This document shows, one piece after another, positions 1 to 8,477 of a stretch of DNA of 59,263 bases. A program made the position numbers and the translations under genes. Every line of letters begins with the position of its first letter. Position 1 is the stretch's first letter. Under the pieces are notes generated by a model. That model was given only the letters and a program-made list of their open reading frames with translations. It made no database searches and was not told where the DNA came from. Origin of the DNA: Bdellovibrionota bacterium (GTDB lineage Bacteria; Bdellovibrionota; UBA1018; CAUJDS01); assembly GCA_963169695.1 (NCBI GenBank), contig CAUJDS010000081.1:1-59263 (forward strand). Reading direction: 5' to 3'.

Positions 1-1412
1 ATTATCTCCGGTGCGTAGTAGCGGTGTTGGAAGTCGGTAAGTTCACCACGGATAAGGGCTATCTGGAGCTGATCTAAGACTTCTTTGAAGTCTCTTCTTA
101 TTCCGCCAGGATTCTTGAGCCACTCTTCTGCGCTATCCAAATAGGCCCAAAAAGCGCGGTCGTCAAAAAGATCGCCAATGACGTCCACTTGGCCGTGGAA
201 AGGGGTTGCTGTGGTTCCTAGTGCGAAGGCCTTGGAGTTGTTGTGATTGACGAGTTCTTTCATGGCCTCCGTGTACCAAGGCGCACCGGTATGGTGAGCC
301 TCATCGATCAGCAAGGTTCCGAGTTCTTGTCGAAGCGTTGCCCAATTGGCACTGGTCTTCTGTCGGCTAAAACCTTTATCTCCTTTCTGAAGGCGCCCAG
401 TGACGGTGCTGGATATGCTTTGAATGGTGGAGACCAATACGGTGTGAATTCCCTCCCTCTTATTGGCTTCAATGGTGCGCTTGAGCCTTCCAAGGTCTTT
501 CACTTTGCCATGGGACTCGTTCCAGTAGACGACGGCCATCTTCTTGCCGGTTGGCAAGGTGGCCTCAAGGCCATGGAGGTCTTTGCGTAATTGATTGGTG
601 AGATTGATTCGGTCAGCGGTGAGGATGTGAAAATGCTGAGAGCCTTCTAGGATTTGGGTTTTGAGTCCGCGCATCAGTACTTCGGTTTTGCCCAATCCTG
701 TCGGTGCTACAAAGAGAAACTTTCTAGAAGAAGCCCGAACGGCATCGATGCTTTTTTTTAGTTTATTTTGAAAGGCTTTTACTAGGGATTCAATGGCGGT
801 TTCTGCCTCGTGTTGTGCATCTTTGATGAGGAGTCGAGATTCTTCGAGGGCTAGTCGAGCCGCCACATTGTCGTCGTGGGGCATAAATGGATGGAGAATA
901 TGACCAACCAAGAAACGTCGAATGACGTTGGCTCCGTGATCGGGCGTTTCTTCCAAGAGCTTCGGGTCCAAAGGAAGGTAGAGGGTTCGAGGGCTTTTTT
1001 CGATATCAAAGTGAGCTACCTTGGTCTCATCGCTAAAAACAAAGCGGAGGCGTTCAAAGCCTTTTTCGATATCCGCTGGGGTGTCGAGGTCAAAGCAAGC
1101 TCCTCGCGATGCGATCTCACACGCTCTAAATATTCCAGGTTTTGCTTCTAGGCCGCGTCTTCCCACAACAGGAAGGAAGCTGTCTTCCAGAAAACGGCGC
1201 ATCCTGGGGTCTAGATTTTTAAAAGCCTGGTCCTCTTGTGCCAATGCCCTCATTAGGGATTGAGTGACGTCGCAGTGGATACCACGTGTTGCACTAGTGT
1301 GTAGCTCGCGATAGCTGGCTTTGGGTTTCTTTGCGCCGAGACCAGCCGCCGGAGATAGCAAGATCCCCAAAGCAAGCAGGCATACCCAAGTCTTTTGTAA
1401 TACGAACCTCAT
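1..1412 (-). CDS. DEAD/DEAH-box helicase family protein with predicted signal peptide (3' end outside window)
   Basis: Reading the minus strand from the ATG at 1412 gives 470 codons without a stop to the window edge, so the gene is partial. Superfamily 2 helicase/ATPase motifs are plain: Walker A APTGLGKT (residues 236-243), DEAH box in LLIDEAHH (370-373) and motif III TATPF (401-405). Helicase domain 2 would lie beyond the window. The N-terminus is odd for such an enzyme: a basic start, a hydrophobic run (about residues 9-20) and a PAAGLGA-type cleavage region, that is, a Sec signal peptide, followed by about 200 residues I do not recognise. A GGAAGG sits directly against the ATG, too close for an ideal ribosome binding site, and pairs with CCTTCC just upstream. 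The family assignment is secure; export is inference. The ORFs on the plus strand here are shadows of this gene. Confidence 0.85.
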   Translation of the reverse strand, partial: MRFVLQKTWVCLLALGILLSPAAGLGAKKPKASYRELHTSATRGIHCDVTQSLMRALAQEDQAFKNLDPRMRRFLEDSFLPVVGRRGLEAKPGIFRACEIASRGACFDLDTPADIEKGFERLRFVFSDETKVAHFDIEKSPRTLYLPLDPKLLEETPDHGANVIRRFLVGHILHPFMPHDDNVAARLALEESRLLIKDAQHEAETAIESLVKAFQNKLKKSIDAVRASSRKFLFVAPTGLGKTEVLMRGLKTQILEGSQHFHILTADRINLTNQLRKDLHGLEATLPTGKKMAVVYWNESHGKVKDLGRLKRTIEANKREGIHTVLVSTIQSISSTVTGRLQKGDKGFSRQKTSANWATLRQELGTLLIDEAHHTGAPWYTEAMKELVNHNNSKAFALGTTATPFHGQVDVIGDLFDDRAFWAYLDSAEEWLKNPGGIRRDFKEVLDQLQIALIRGELTDFQHRYYAPEI

Positions 1413-1443
1413 CCTTCCACGTATCGGAAGGACTTGTGTTCAC

Positions 1444-3066
1444 CTACATTCGAAAAATGCCAAATTTCGTAGGCTTAGCAGGTGAGTGAAGCGATGCAGC
1501 GAGAGCAAGGGCTAGGGTTTCTCGCGTCTTAGGAGGCGTCAAGATTCCGTCATCCCATAATCTGGAAGTACTATAATAAGGATGTCCCTCCTTATTATAC
1601 TGCTCAAGAATCGGTGCTTTGATCTCTGCAATTTCTTGAGCCGTAATTTTGGCTCCCTTTTTGGTGAGTTGATCGGCCTTCACTTGAGACAAGACTTCCG
1701 CGGCTTGCTCTCCTCCCATCACGGAGATTCTGGCGTTGGGCCACATCCAAAGCATTCGAGGCTGAAAGGCTCTGCCGCACATTCCATAGTTTCCTGCGCC
1801 ATAACTTCCGCCGACCACAACCGTAAATTTTGGAACCGAGGCATTGGAGACCGCAGTCACGAGTTTGGCTCCGTCTTTGGCAATGCCGCCTGCTTCGTAC
1901 TTCTTTCCAACCATAAACCCCGTGATGTTTTGCAGAAATAGGATCGGTGTATTCTGCTGGCAGCAGAGTTCAATGAAGTGCGTGCCCTTGAGCGCACTCT
2001 CACTGAAAAGGATGCCGTTGTTGGCAAGGATCCCTACCGGAATTCCCCAAAGGTGGGCAAAACCGCATACCAAGGTGTTGCCGTAGAGCGGCTTAAATTC
2101 ATGAAATCGGGATCCGTCGACTAAGCGTGCAATGACTTCTCGAATATCAAACGGAGTCCGCAGGTCTTTGGGTAGCACGCCCAAGAGTTCTTGAGTGTCG
2201 TAAAGCGGCTCCTCTGGTGCAACGCGCTCGAGGCAATCCGCCAAGGTTGGTTGCAACGGTTTGCTCCTCCGAAATCGCAGAATATCTCGAGCGATTTCTA
2301 AAGCGTGGTCGTCGTTTTCAGCGAGGTGATCCGTGACTCCCGAGGTTCTTGAATGCACGTCTCCACCGCCTAATTCTTCGGCAGTAACGGTTTCGCCGGT
2401 GGCCGCCTTGACTAGTGGAGGGCCTCCTAGGAAAATCGTGCCTTGGCTTTTGACGATGATGGTTTCATCCGACATGGCTGGGACGTAGGCACCACCAGCC
2501 GTACAAGACCCCATCACTACTGCAATCTGTGGAATACCCAAGGCGGACATTTGCGCCTGATTGTAAAAGATGCGCCCAAAATGATCGCGATCCGGAAAAA
2601 CTTCTGCTTGTTTGGGAAGGAACGCCCCTCCCGAATCTACCAGGTACACGCAGGGGAGGTGGTTTTCGATAGCGACCTCTTGCGCGCGAAGGTGCTTCTT
2701 CACGGTCATTGGAAAATAGGTTCCGCCCTTCACGGTAGCATCATTGGCAACGACCACAACCTCTTTGCCATGAACAACACCGATTCCGGTGACGACTCCT
2801 GCGGACGGAGCATCTCCATCATAAAGATCAAACGCGGCGAGCGGCGAGAGTTCCAAAAACGTCGTGCCAGGATCCAATAGCTTTTGGATTCGATCGCGGA
2901 CAAAAAGTTTTCCGCGCTTTTCGTGACGAGCGCGATCTTCCGTTCCACCTCCTTGTCGAATGCGCTCAAGGTCTTTTTCCAGTTGGTCCGCCAAGGCTTG
3001 ATGGTAGGCGGCGTTTTCTCGAAACTCGGGCGACTGAGGGCGAAGTTGGGACTGCAATGCTTCCAT
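1444..3066 (-). CDS. mccB: Methylcrotonyl-CoA carboxylase, carboxyltransferase (beta) subunit
   Basis: The 540-residue protein has the usual length for acyl-CoA carboxylase beta subunits. It carries the crotonase-fold carboxyltransferase signature of the methylcrotonyl-CoA type: LVDSGGA, then [17 protein letters not shown], then [17 protein letters not shown], and in the C-terminal half a [11 protein letters not shown] segment. It transfers carboxyl from carboxybiotin to 3-methylcrotonyl-CoA in leucine degradation. It is divergent from the hydratase, biotin carboxylase, biotin carrier and HMG-CoA lyase operon starting at 3220, which supports the methylcrotonyl rather than propionyl substrate. 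No good Shine-Dalgarno sequence precedes the ATG at 3066. It ends 31 bases before the helicase start on the same strand, so the two may be co-transcribed. Confidence 0.93.
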   Translation of the reverse strand: MEALQSQLRPQSPEFRENAAYHQALADQLEKDLERIRQGGGTEDRARHEKRGKLFVRDRIQKLLDPGTTFLELSPLAAFDLYDGDAPSAGVVTGIGVVHGKEVVVVANDATVKGGTYFPMTVKKHLRAQEVAIENHLPCVYLVDSGGAFLPKQAEVFPDRDHFGRIFYNQAQMSALGIPQIAVVMGSCTAGGAYVPAMSDETIIVKSQGTIFLGGPPLVKAATGETVTAEELGGGDVHSRTSGVTDHLAENDDHALEIARDILRFRRSKPLQPTLADCLERVAPEEPLYDTQELLGVLPKDLRTPFDIREVIARLVDGSRFHEFKPLYGNTLVCGFAHLWGIPVGILANNGILFSESALKGTHFIELCCQQNTPILFLQNITGFMVGKKYEAGGIAKDGAKLVTAVSNASVPKFTVVVGGSYGAGNYGMCGRAFQPRMLWMWPNARISVMGGEQAAEVLSQVKADQLTKKGAKITAQEIAEIKAPILEQYNKEGHPYYSTSRLWDDGILTPPKTRETLALALAASLHSPAKPTKFGIFRM

Positions 3067-3219
3067 AAGTACTTTAGTGCTAACAGAGAAAGGGTCCCTT
3101 CGTCATCTGCCTCCCATCAGAAAATCGGGGTTCGGCGATATCGAGAAATCGTGCTTAGCGTCATAGATGGGTATGAGGTTCGAATGCGCCATCGTGCAAA
3201 GTTCGTGGTAAGAAAAATC

Positions 3220-4005
3220 ATGGCCTATCAAAAATTGAAACTTGAGGATGCGGACCCCTCCATTCTGCGAATTCGGCTTTGTCGGCCCGAAGTTCGCAAT
3301 GTGATGGATGAGCAGGTGATCGCGGAATTGACCAAAGTTTTTCAAAAAGACCTTCCTCGTTTAAAAAAAATACGAGCTGTTGTTTTGCAAGGAGAGGGTC
3401 CTGCCTTTTGTGGCGGTGGCGATTTGAATTGGATGGAACGAGCTGCGCGATTGAAGGGCACTGCCAATTTGAAGGACACGCAGGCATTGGCAAAAATGTT
3501 TGAACTTGTTTTGAACTGCAAAGTTCCCGTTTTGGCGGCGGTACAGGGCGCAGCATTTGGGGGCGGCTTGGGTTTGGTTGGCGCCTGCGATTGGGTTGTG
3601 GCTTCACGTGAGACCTGGTTTAGTTTCTCGGAAGTAAGGCTTGGATTGGTTCCTGCCGTCATTATGCCATTGGTGTTGCCGAAAATTGGCCTCTCTCACG
3701 CGCGTGCACTTTTTTTGACGGGTGAGCGATTCCAGGCGGACAAGGCCCTCCACGTAGGGTTGATTCATGCAGTAGTAGAAAAAGATGATGACTTGGAGCA
3801 ATCGGTCCAGGCACAGCTTGCCAATATTCGAGCGGGTGGTCCCGTGGCAGTGACTTATGCAAAAGAACTCCTCCTCAATCATAGAAATATCGGTCAAACG
3901 CCGACGCGAATGGCAAAGCACCTTGCTCAACTTCGTATTTCTAAAGAGGGACGCGAGGGTGTGAGAGCTTTCTTAGAGAAACGCAAGGCGAGCTGGAATG
4001 AGTAA
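3220..4005 (+). CDS. liuC: Enoyl-CoA hydratase/isomerase family, probable methylglutaconyl-CoA hydratase
   Basis: A 261-residue crotonase-fold protein. Oxyanion-hole segments are visible as FCGGGDLNWM and AAFGGGLGLVGACDW, and the C-terminal half has the usual A-KELL helix. In this context it most likely hydrates 3-methylglutaconyl-CoA to HMG-CoA, between methylcrotonyl-CoA carboxylase and HMG-CoA lyase. The frame stays open upstream to 2884, but that part lies antisense inside mccB; the ATG at 3220 fits the family's N-terminus. The stop overlaps the next gene's start by 8 bases, indicating translational coupling. General enoyl-CoA hydratase activity cannot be excluded from sequence. Confidence 0.85.
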   Translation: MAYQKLKLEDADPSILRIRLCRPEVRNVMDEQVIAELTKVFQKDLPRLKKIRAVVLQGEGPAFCGGGDLNWMERAARLKGTANLKDTQALAKMFELVLNCKVPVLAAVQGAAFGGGLGLVGACDWVVASRETWFSFSEVRLGLVPAVIMPLVLPKIGLSHARALFLTGERFQADKALHVGLIHAVVEKDDDLEQSVQAQLANIRAGGPVAVTYAKELLLNHRNIGQTPTRMAKHLAQLRISKEGREGVRAFLEKRKASWNE

Positions 4006-5458
4006 GAAACTTTTTATCGCCAATCGATCCGAAATTGCCTGCCGTATTCATCAATCGGCGAAGGAATTGGACTTTGTGACAGTGGCTCCCGTGGTGGCTG
4101 GCGATGAACAAGCTCGCCATGTGACCTACCTAGACGAAATCGTAACTGTCTCGAGTTATTTGGCCATCGATGCTTTGGTACAAGCCGCCAAAGATGCAGG
4201 ATGCGGCTACGTCCATCCCGGCTATGGATTTTTGTCAGAGAGGTCCGAGTTTGCGCAGAAGGTAGCGTCGGCTGGTATGCAGTTTGTGGGTCCTGAGCCA
4301 GCAACCATCTTAGAAATGGGTGAGAAGATTCGTGCCAAGAAAATCGCACAAGCTGCGAAAGTTCCCACGTTACCTTGGGCAGAGATCGGCGAAAAATCAG
4401 ACCTCAAAGCTGTGGCCAAGGAATTGGGATTCCCGCTTCTGTTGAAAGCCTCAGCGGGTGGTGGTGGCAAGGGGATGCGAATTGTCCGAGAGGCGAACGA
4501 ATTGACCGAGGCAGCTGAAGGTGCTCGGGCTGAAGCACTGGCGGCCTTTGGTGACGGTACTGTTTTTGCCGAACGTTATGTTGAAGATCCTCGCCACTTG
4601 GAGATTCAAGTATTTGGTGACGGTAGGGGAGGAGGGCTACACCTGCACGAAAGGGAATGCTCGCTCCAGCGTCGCCACCAAAAGATTTGGGAAGAAGCAC
4701 CCGCACCTCGGCTTCAAGCCAGCACGCGGAAAGCCCTTTCGGAAGCTGCCCATCGACTGATGAGCCAAACCAAGTATCGAAGCGCTGGTACGGTAGAGTT
4801 TGTCGTAGACGCCAAAGAAAATTTCTATTTCCTCGAAATGAATACGCGCCTTCAGGTGGAACATCCTGTGACGGAATGGATTACGGGTGTGGACTTGGTT
4901 CGATGGCAGCTTCAACTCGCAAGTGATAAGGGATTTCGGCTACCACAACAGGCACCTGAGCCGAGAGGTCATGCCATTGAAGTCAGGATTTGTGCAGAAG
5001 ATCCCTATCAGGATGGACGCCCAAGTCATGGAGTCATTCGACAACTCGTTTGGCCCACGGGCCCTGGCATTCGAGTAGAAAGTGGAATGGAAGTGGGGCA
5101 AGAGATCGGCACTCAATTTGATTCCATGCTGGCAAAACTCATAGTGCACGGTGTGGATCGCCCTCACGCGCTTTCGCGACTGCATTGGGCTTTGCACGAA
5201 ACCGTACTGCTCGGGGTCCGAAGCAATCTTGAGTTGCTTCATCAGCTCAGCTCTCACCCCTCGATCGTAGAGGGCAAAATGAATACCAGCTTCTTGCAAC
5301 GCAATAGCAAGGAACTTCAACCCACCGTCAGTGATTTGGATCTTGAACTTTTGTCCGTGATTCGTGACCAGGGTCTCGTCGTTGGAGCGGCGACTCCATT
5401 CACGGCTACCGCGGATGTTTGGAAAAGCCCATGGCTTCAAGGAAGGGATTCGCTATGA
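3998..5458 (+). CDS. mccA: Biotin carboxylase subunit of methylcrotonyl-CoA carboxylase (alpha subunit, N-terminal part)
   Basis: The 486-residue protein has the biotin carboxylase N-lobe, ATP-grasp and C-lobe: the glycine-rich ATP loop KASAGGGGKGMRIV near residue 150, SLQRRHQKIWEEAPAP near residue 225 and EMNTRLQVEHPVTE near residue 285. It carboxylates biotin with bicarbonate and ATP. Most methylcrotonyl-CoA carboxylase alpha subunits are about 650-670 residues and carry biotin carboxylase, a BT linker domain and the biotin carrier in one chain. Here the chain stops after about 30 residues of linker-like sequence (ending SPWLQGRDSL), and the carrier is a separate gene entered through an ATGA overlap. 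It could serve another acyl-CoA carboxylase, but the neighbours argue for leucine degradation. Confidence 0.9.
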   Translation: MSKKLFIANRSEIACRIHQSAKELDFVTVAPVVAGDEQARHVTYLDEIVTVSSYLAIDALVQAAKDAGCGYVHPGYGFLSERSEFAQKVASAGMQFVGPEPATILEMGEKIRAKKIAQAAKVPTLPWAEIGEKSDLKAVAKELGFPLLLKASAGGGGKGMRIVREANELTEAAEGARAEALAAFGDGTVFAERYVEDPRHLEIQVFGDGRGGGLHLHERECSLQRRHQKIWEEAPAPRLQASTRKALSEAAHRLMSQTKYRSAGTVEFVVDAKENFYFLEMNTRLQVEHPVTEWITGVDLVRWQLQLASDKGFRLPQQAPEPRGHAIEVRICAEDPYQDGRPSHGVIRQLVWPTGPGIRVESGMEVGQEIGTQFDSMLAKLIVHGVDRPHALSRLHWALHETVLLGVRSNLELLHQLSSHPSIVEGKMNTSFLQRNSKELQPTVSDLDLELLSVIRDQGLVVGAATPFTATADVWKSPWLQGRDSL

Positions 5459-5949
5459 GCGCCAAGCCAAATGGCTCCTACCTGCTTTTCGGGAAGCGTT
5501 ACGAAGTGGAGTCTCAGCTAGCGGAACCTCTCGCGATAGAAAAACGTCCCGGCGGTTGGTTGATCATTCATCGTAAAGATGAAATGGGTCAGATCCGACG
5601 GCATCGCATCCGAGGATACTCCCATCGAGGCGAAGTGGAGACCAAAATCCTAGGCCAATACCTCTATGGCGAGTGGAAGCCGCCCCTTCGGGCCGGTGCC
5701 AAAGCGAATTCAGATCAGGATTTTACGGCTCAGTTTCCTGGCAAGGTTCGCAAGGTGATGGTGAAGGAGGGACAGCGTGTCCAAGAAGGGGATCCGCTCT
5801 TAATGCTTGAGGCAATGAAGATGGAGTTTCCGGTGCGAGCTCCTTTTGTTGGTACGGTGAAGAAAATTTTAGTGCAAGCCGGTCAGCAGCTCGCACCGGG
5901 CGATCGTATGATTGAAGTAGAAGAGGATAAATCGAGTGGCAAAAATTAG
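5455..5949 (+). CDS. Biotin carboxyl carrier protein of methylcrotonyl-CoA carboxylase (alpha subunit, C-terminal part)
   Basis: The C-terminal 75 residues form a biotinyl domain with the biotinylation site EAMKMEF (the lysine carries biotin). The roughly 90 residues before it are probably the BT-type beta-rich domain that contacts the carboxyltransferase. The start chosen is the ATG of the ATGA that overlaps the biotin carboxylase stop; the frame is open a little further upstream to 5419. In most relatives this part is fused to biotin carboxylase, so this looks like a gene fission in the linker. The stop lies 14 bases inside the HMG-CoA lyase gene. Confidence 0.85.
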   Translation: MSAKPNGSYLLFGKRYEVESQLAEPLAIEKRPGGWLIIHRKDEMGQIRRHRIRGYSHRGEVETKILGQYLYGEWKPPLRAGAKANSDQDFTAQFPGKVRKVMVKEGQRVQEGDPLLMLEAMKMEFPVRAPFVGTVKKILVQAGQQLAPGDRMIEVEEDKSSGKN

Positions 5950-6868
5950 GATCTTTGAGGTCGGTCCTCGTGATGGCCTCCAAAACGAAAAAACACCAGT
6001 CGACCTCGATACACGATTAGATTTCATTTCTGGACTCTATGCTGCGGGACTTCGCGATGTGGAAGTTGGTTTGTTTGTGAGACCGGATAAAGTCCCTCAG
6101 ATGAAAGATACCGAGAAAGTCTATGAAGCCATTCGAAGTGGCCGTATTCTTTTGCCGAAGGGTGCAAAAGCATGGTCGCTTTTTGCCAATGAAAAGGGGT
6201 GGGAGCGCGCCCAGAATGCAAGAGCCAATCATCTCGCGGTTTTTACCGGCGTGACCGAAACTTTTGTGAAGAAGAACATTGGTATGTCGATTTCGGATTC
6301 CTTGATTAAATTTGAAGATTTGATTCAAGCAGCGAAATCAAAGAAAGTAGAAGTTCGGGGTTACATCTCAGTTGCCTTTGGTTGCCCTTATGAGGGCAAA
6401 GTGGCTCCCGCGAAGACGCTTCAGCTCATCGGAAGATTTTTGAAGATGGGAGTCAGCGAAGTTTCCATTGGAGATACCATTGGCGTGGCGACGCCAGCAG
6501 ACGTCGATAAAATAATTGCCCCAGCGATCAAGCGTTGGGGGCCTAAGAAGATTGCGGTGCATTTTCATGATACGCGAGGAACCGCATTGGCCAATGCGCT
6601 TCGGTCGTATCAATTGGGCGTGCGTACCTTTGATTCCTCCGCAGGCGGCTTGGGAGGATGTCCCTTTGCACCAGGTGCTAAAGGCAATTTGGCTACGGAA
6701 GATTTGGTTTATATGTTTCATGGCATGAAGGTAGCCACAGGAGTTCAGTTGGAACGGCTCTGTGATGTCAGCCTCAAACTTCAACGAAAAATGGGAAGGA
6801 CCCTAACCTCGCGTTACCTTCAGGCGTACGCAAGTCCTTCGGCCAATCCTGCATTGTCGGTGACATGA
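5936..6868 (+). CDS. mvaB: Hydroxymethylglutaryl-CoA lyase
   Basis: The 310-residue protein opens with the metal-binding DRE-TIM signature EVGPRDGLQNE and carries HFHDTRG near residue 205 and the catalytic-loop GGLGGCPFAPGAKGN near residue 237. It cleaves HMG-CoA to acetoacetate and acetyl-CoA, the last step of leucine degradation. The start is GTG at 5936, 14 bases inside the preceding gene, with AGAGGATAA upstream as a weak ribosome binding site. The stop overlaps plsC by ATGA. Motif order and operon context leave little doubt. Confidence 0.92.
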   Translation: MAKIRIFEVGPRDGLQNEKTPVDLDTRLDFISGLYAAGLRDVEVGLFVRPDKVPQMKDTEKVYEAIRSGRILLPKGAKAWSLFANEKGWERAQNARANHLAVFTGVTETFVKKNIGMSISDSLIKFEDLIQAAKSKKVEVRGYISVAFGCPYEGKVAPAKTLQLIGRFLKMGVSEVSIGDTIGVATPADVDKIIAPAIKRWGPKKIAVHFHDTRGTALANALRSYQLGVRTFDSSAGGLGGCPFAPGAKGNLATEDLVYMFHGMKVATGVQLERLCDVSLKLQRKMGRTLTSRYLQAYASPSANPALSVT

Positions 6869-7584
6869 GGATCTATTTGCGTTGGCCCTTTGCAGTGCTT
6901 TGGTTTTTACTGAGTTATGGATGCGGCACTGTGCTTTGCCTTGTTCGGTGGGGCAATCGCGAAAATTTCAGGTTTGCTACGCAGATGGCTTCGTGGGGAA
7001 TGCTGAAGGTGATGGGCATTGAGACTCAATGGGAAAATGAAGCCTACCTCAATCGAGACATGCCTAGCATCTACATGGGCAATCATCAAAGCATGTTGGA
7101 TGTGATGACCTTTGGATCGCGTGCACCCAAGAATCTCACGCTCGTGGTTAAGAAAGAAATTCAATGGGTGCCGGTATTTAATATTCTAATGTGGGGTTCG
7201 CGCCAACTCTTCATCGATCGGTCTAATCGACAGAAATCTGTGGAGTCCTTAAAGCGAATCGCTGAGATCCTGCAAGAGCAGAAGATCAACGTGGCGATTG
7301 CGCCCGAGGGGACGCGCAATAAGACGGGGCAAGGGCTCTTGCCGTTTAAGAAGGGTGGATTTCATCTTGCGATTGCTGCCCAAGCTTCGATTGTACCTGT
7401 GGTCTCTGCTCCCTTGGCGCCGCTTTATGATTGGGAAAAGAAGCGCCTTAAGCCAGGGACGTTGAAGCTGCGATTCTTGGAGCCCATTCCTACGAAAGGT
7501 TTAGTCGATACTGATGTGGATCAACTAATGGAGCGTGTGCGTTCGGCCATGTTGAAGGCACAGGAGGAACTCTCAAGCGGATGA
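6865..7584 (+). CDS. plsC: 1-acyl-sn-glycerol-3-phosphate acyltransferase (PlsC family)
   Basis: The 239-residue protein has a hydrophobic N-terminus and the acyltransferase motifs NHQSMLD (the HX4D catalytic pair, His74 and Asp79), a block II-like FIDRSNRQ near residue 116, and APEGTRN (residues 146-152). It acylates lysophosphatidic acid at the inner membrane in phospholipid synthesis. It is joined by ATGA overlaps to the HMG-CoA lyase gene before it and to a lipoprotein gene after it, so it appears to be expressed with the leucine pathway, which is an unusual pairing. Confidence 0.9.
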   Translation: MRIYLRWPFAVLWFLLSYGCGTVLCLVRWGNRENFRFATQMASWGMLKVMGIETQWENEAYLNRDMPSIYMGNHQSMLDVMTFGSRAPKNLTLVVKKEIQWVPVFNILMWGSRQLFIDRSNRQKSVESLKRIAEILQEQKINVAIAPEGTRNKTGQGLLPFKKGGFHLAIAAQASIVPVVSAPLAPLYDWEKKRLKPGTLKLRFLEPIPTKGLVDTDVDQLMERVRSAMLKAQEELSSG

Positions 7585-8390
7585 AAAAACTTTATCTTTT
7601 GATGGTCAGTATTCTTTTGGCGACTTTCATTGCGGCTTGTTCAACTCAGCCTGTCACTTACTTTCCGATTGAATCGATGTTGGCGCAGCCCTTGCGAGTG
7701 CGTCGGCCTGTTGGGCCACCCGCTAGTCCTGCAGTTGAACCCGGGGGAGAAGATTACACCTCTCAACCACTCCCCAATGAGCAAATGGATTGCCGTAAAC
7801 CGGAGTCGCTCATTGAAAAATGGAAAGTCGAAAAAACTCTGAAGTGCTTAGGCTCCATCCGTAAGCCTGTCTCGGTTCGGTACCTGCTAGTAAAAGCATC
7901 AGAACCTCTCTTTCAACTTCAGGTCATCAAGTCAGAGGACGATGCTGAGAATGCCACGCCAACTTGCCTTGAAGGTGACCTTTCGCAGATCCTAGTGCCA
8001 CGGGAGCTTTTTTTTCAAAGCACTCAACCTCCAGCGGGCGTGCAGGAGGAGTGGAAGGCTGAGCTTCCTGCACTGAAGGGTCACGAAGACCCCGTTTGGT
8101 GTTATTCGACCCGAATCCCGATTGAAGAAGGAAAGGTCCTAGGAATAGAATTTTTTCCGGATAAGCTTTATTTGAAAATAGACTTCCCGCTGCCAAATCC
8201 GCCGCGCAATCGGCAGGAGCTTGAGCGCACCGTAGCAGCTTGGGCTTTGACGCCTTTTTATTACCTTCAAGATCCACAAGGGCGAATTCGTGCCCGCTAC
8301 GTCAATCGCAGTTTTTGCCGCGCATGCTTTGGCGAAAAGAACGTTCTTGATAAAGTTGATTCCGCGACTCCAAAAGTGATGGGACCGTAG
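7581..8390 (+). CDS. Predicted lipoprotein of unknown function
   Basis: The 269-residue protein starts with a lipoprotein signal peptide (MKKLYLLMVS, hydrophobic core) and a lipobox ending at Cys20 (FIAAC). The mature part has a proline-rich linker and then a mixed beta-rich region with several cysteines (DCRKPES, KCLGS, TCLEG, WCYST, FCRACFGEK), which might form disulphides in the periplasm. I do not recognise a family. The start overlaps the plsC stop as ATGA, so it is the last gene of the leucine/plsC operon. Confidence 0.7.
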   Translation: MKKLYLLMVSILLATFIAACSTQPVTYFPIESMLAQPLRVRRPVGPPASPAVEPGGEDYTSQPLPNEQMDCRKPESLIEKWKVEKTLKCLGSIRKPVSVRYLLVKASEPLFQLQVIKSEDDAENATPTCLEGDLSQILVPRELFFQSTQPPAGVQEEWKAELPALKGHEDPVWCYSTRIPIEEGKVLGIEFFPDKLYLKIDFPLPNPPRNRQELERTVAAWALTPFYYLQDPQGRIRARYVNRSFCRACFGEKNVLDKVDSATPKVMGP

Positions 8391-8477
8391 CCGATTGCAC
8401 TGTTTTGGTCAGGCCTTTGCGTTTCTCCCTATCTGTTCGTGAACAATAGTTAAGTTACATAAAGTTAGCAGTCAAAT

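Noticed and set aside
2884-3219. N-terminal extension of the hydratase gene
   Set aside because: The extension runs antisense through the start of mccB and resembles no hydratase sequence; the ATG at 3220 fits the family.
5400-5460. Biotin carboxylase gene as a frameshifted pseudogene
   Set aside because: Both halves keep all key residues and are joined by a functional-looking ATGA overlap, so two working polypeptides are more likely than decay.
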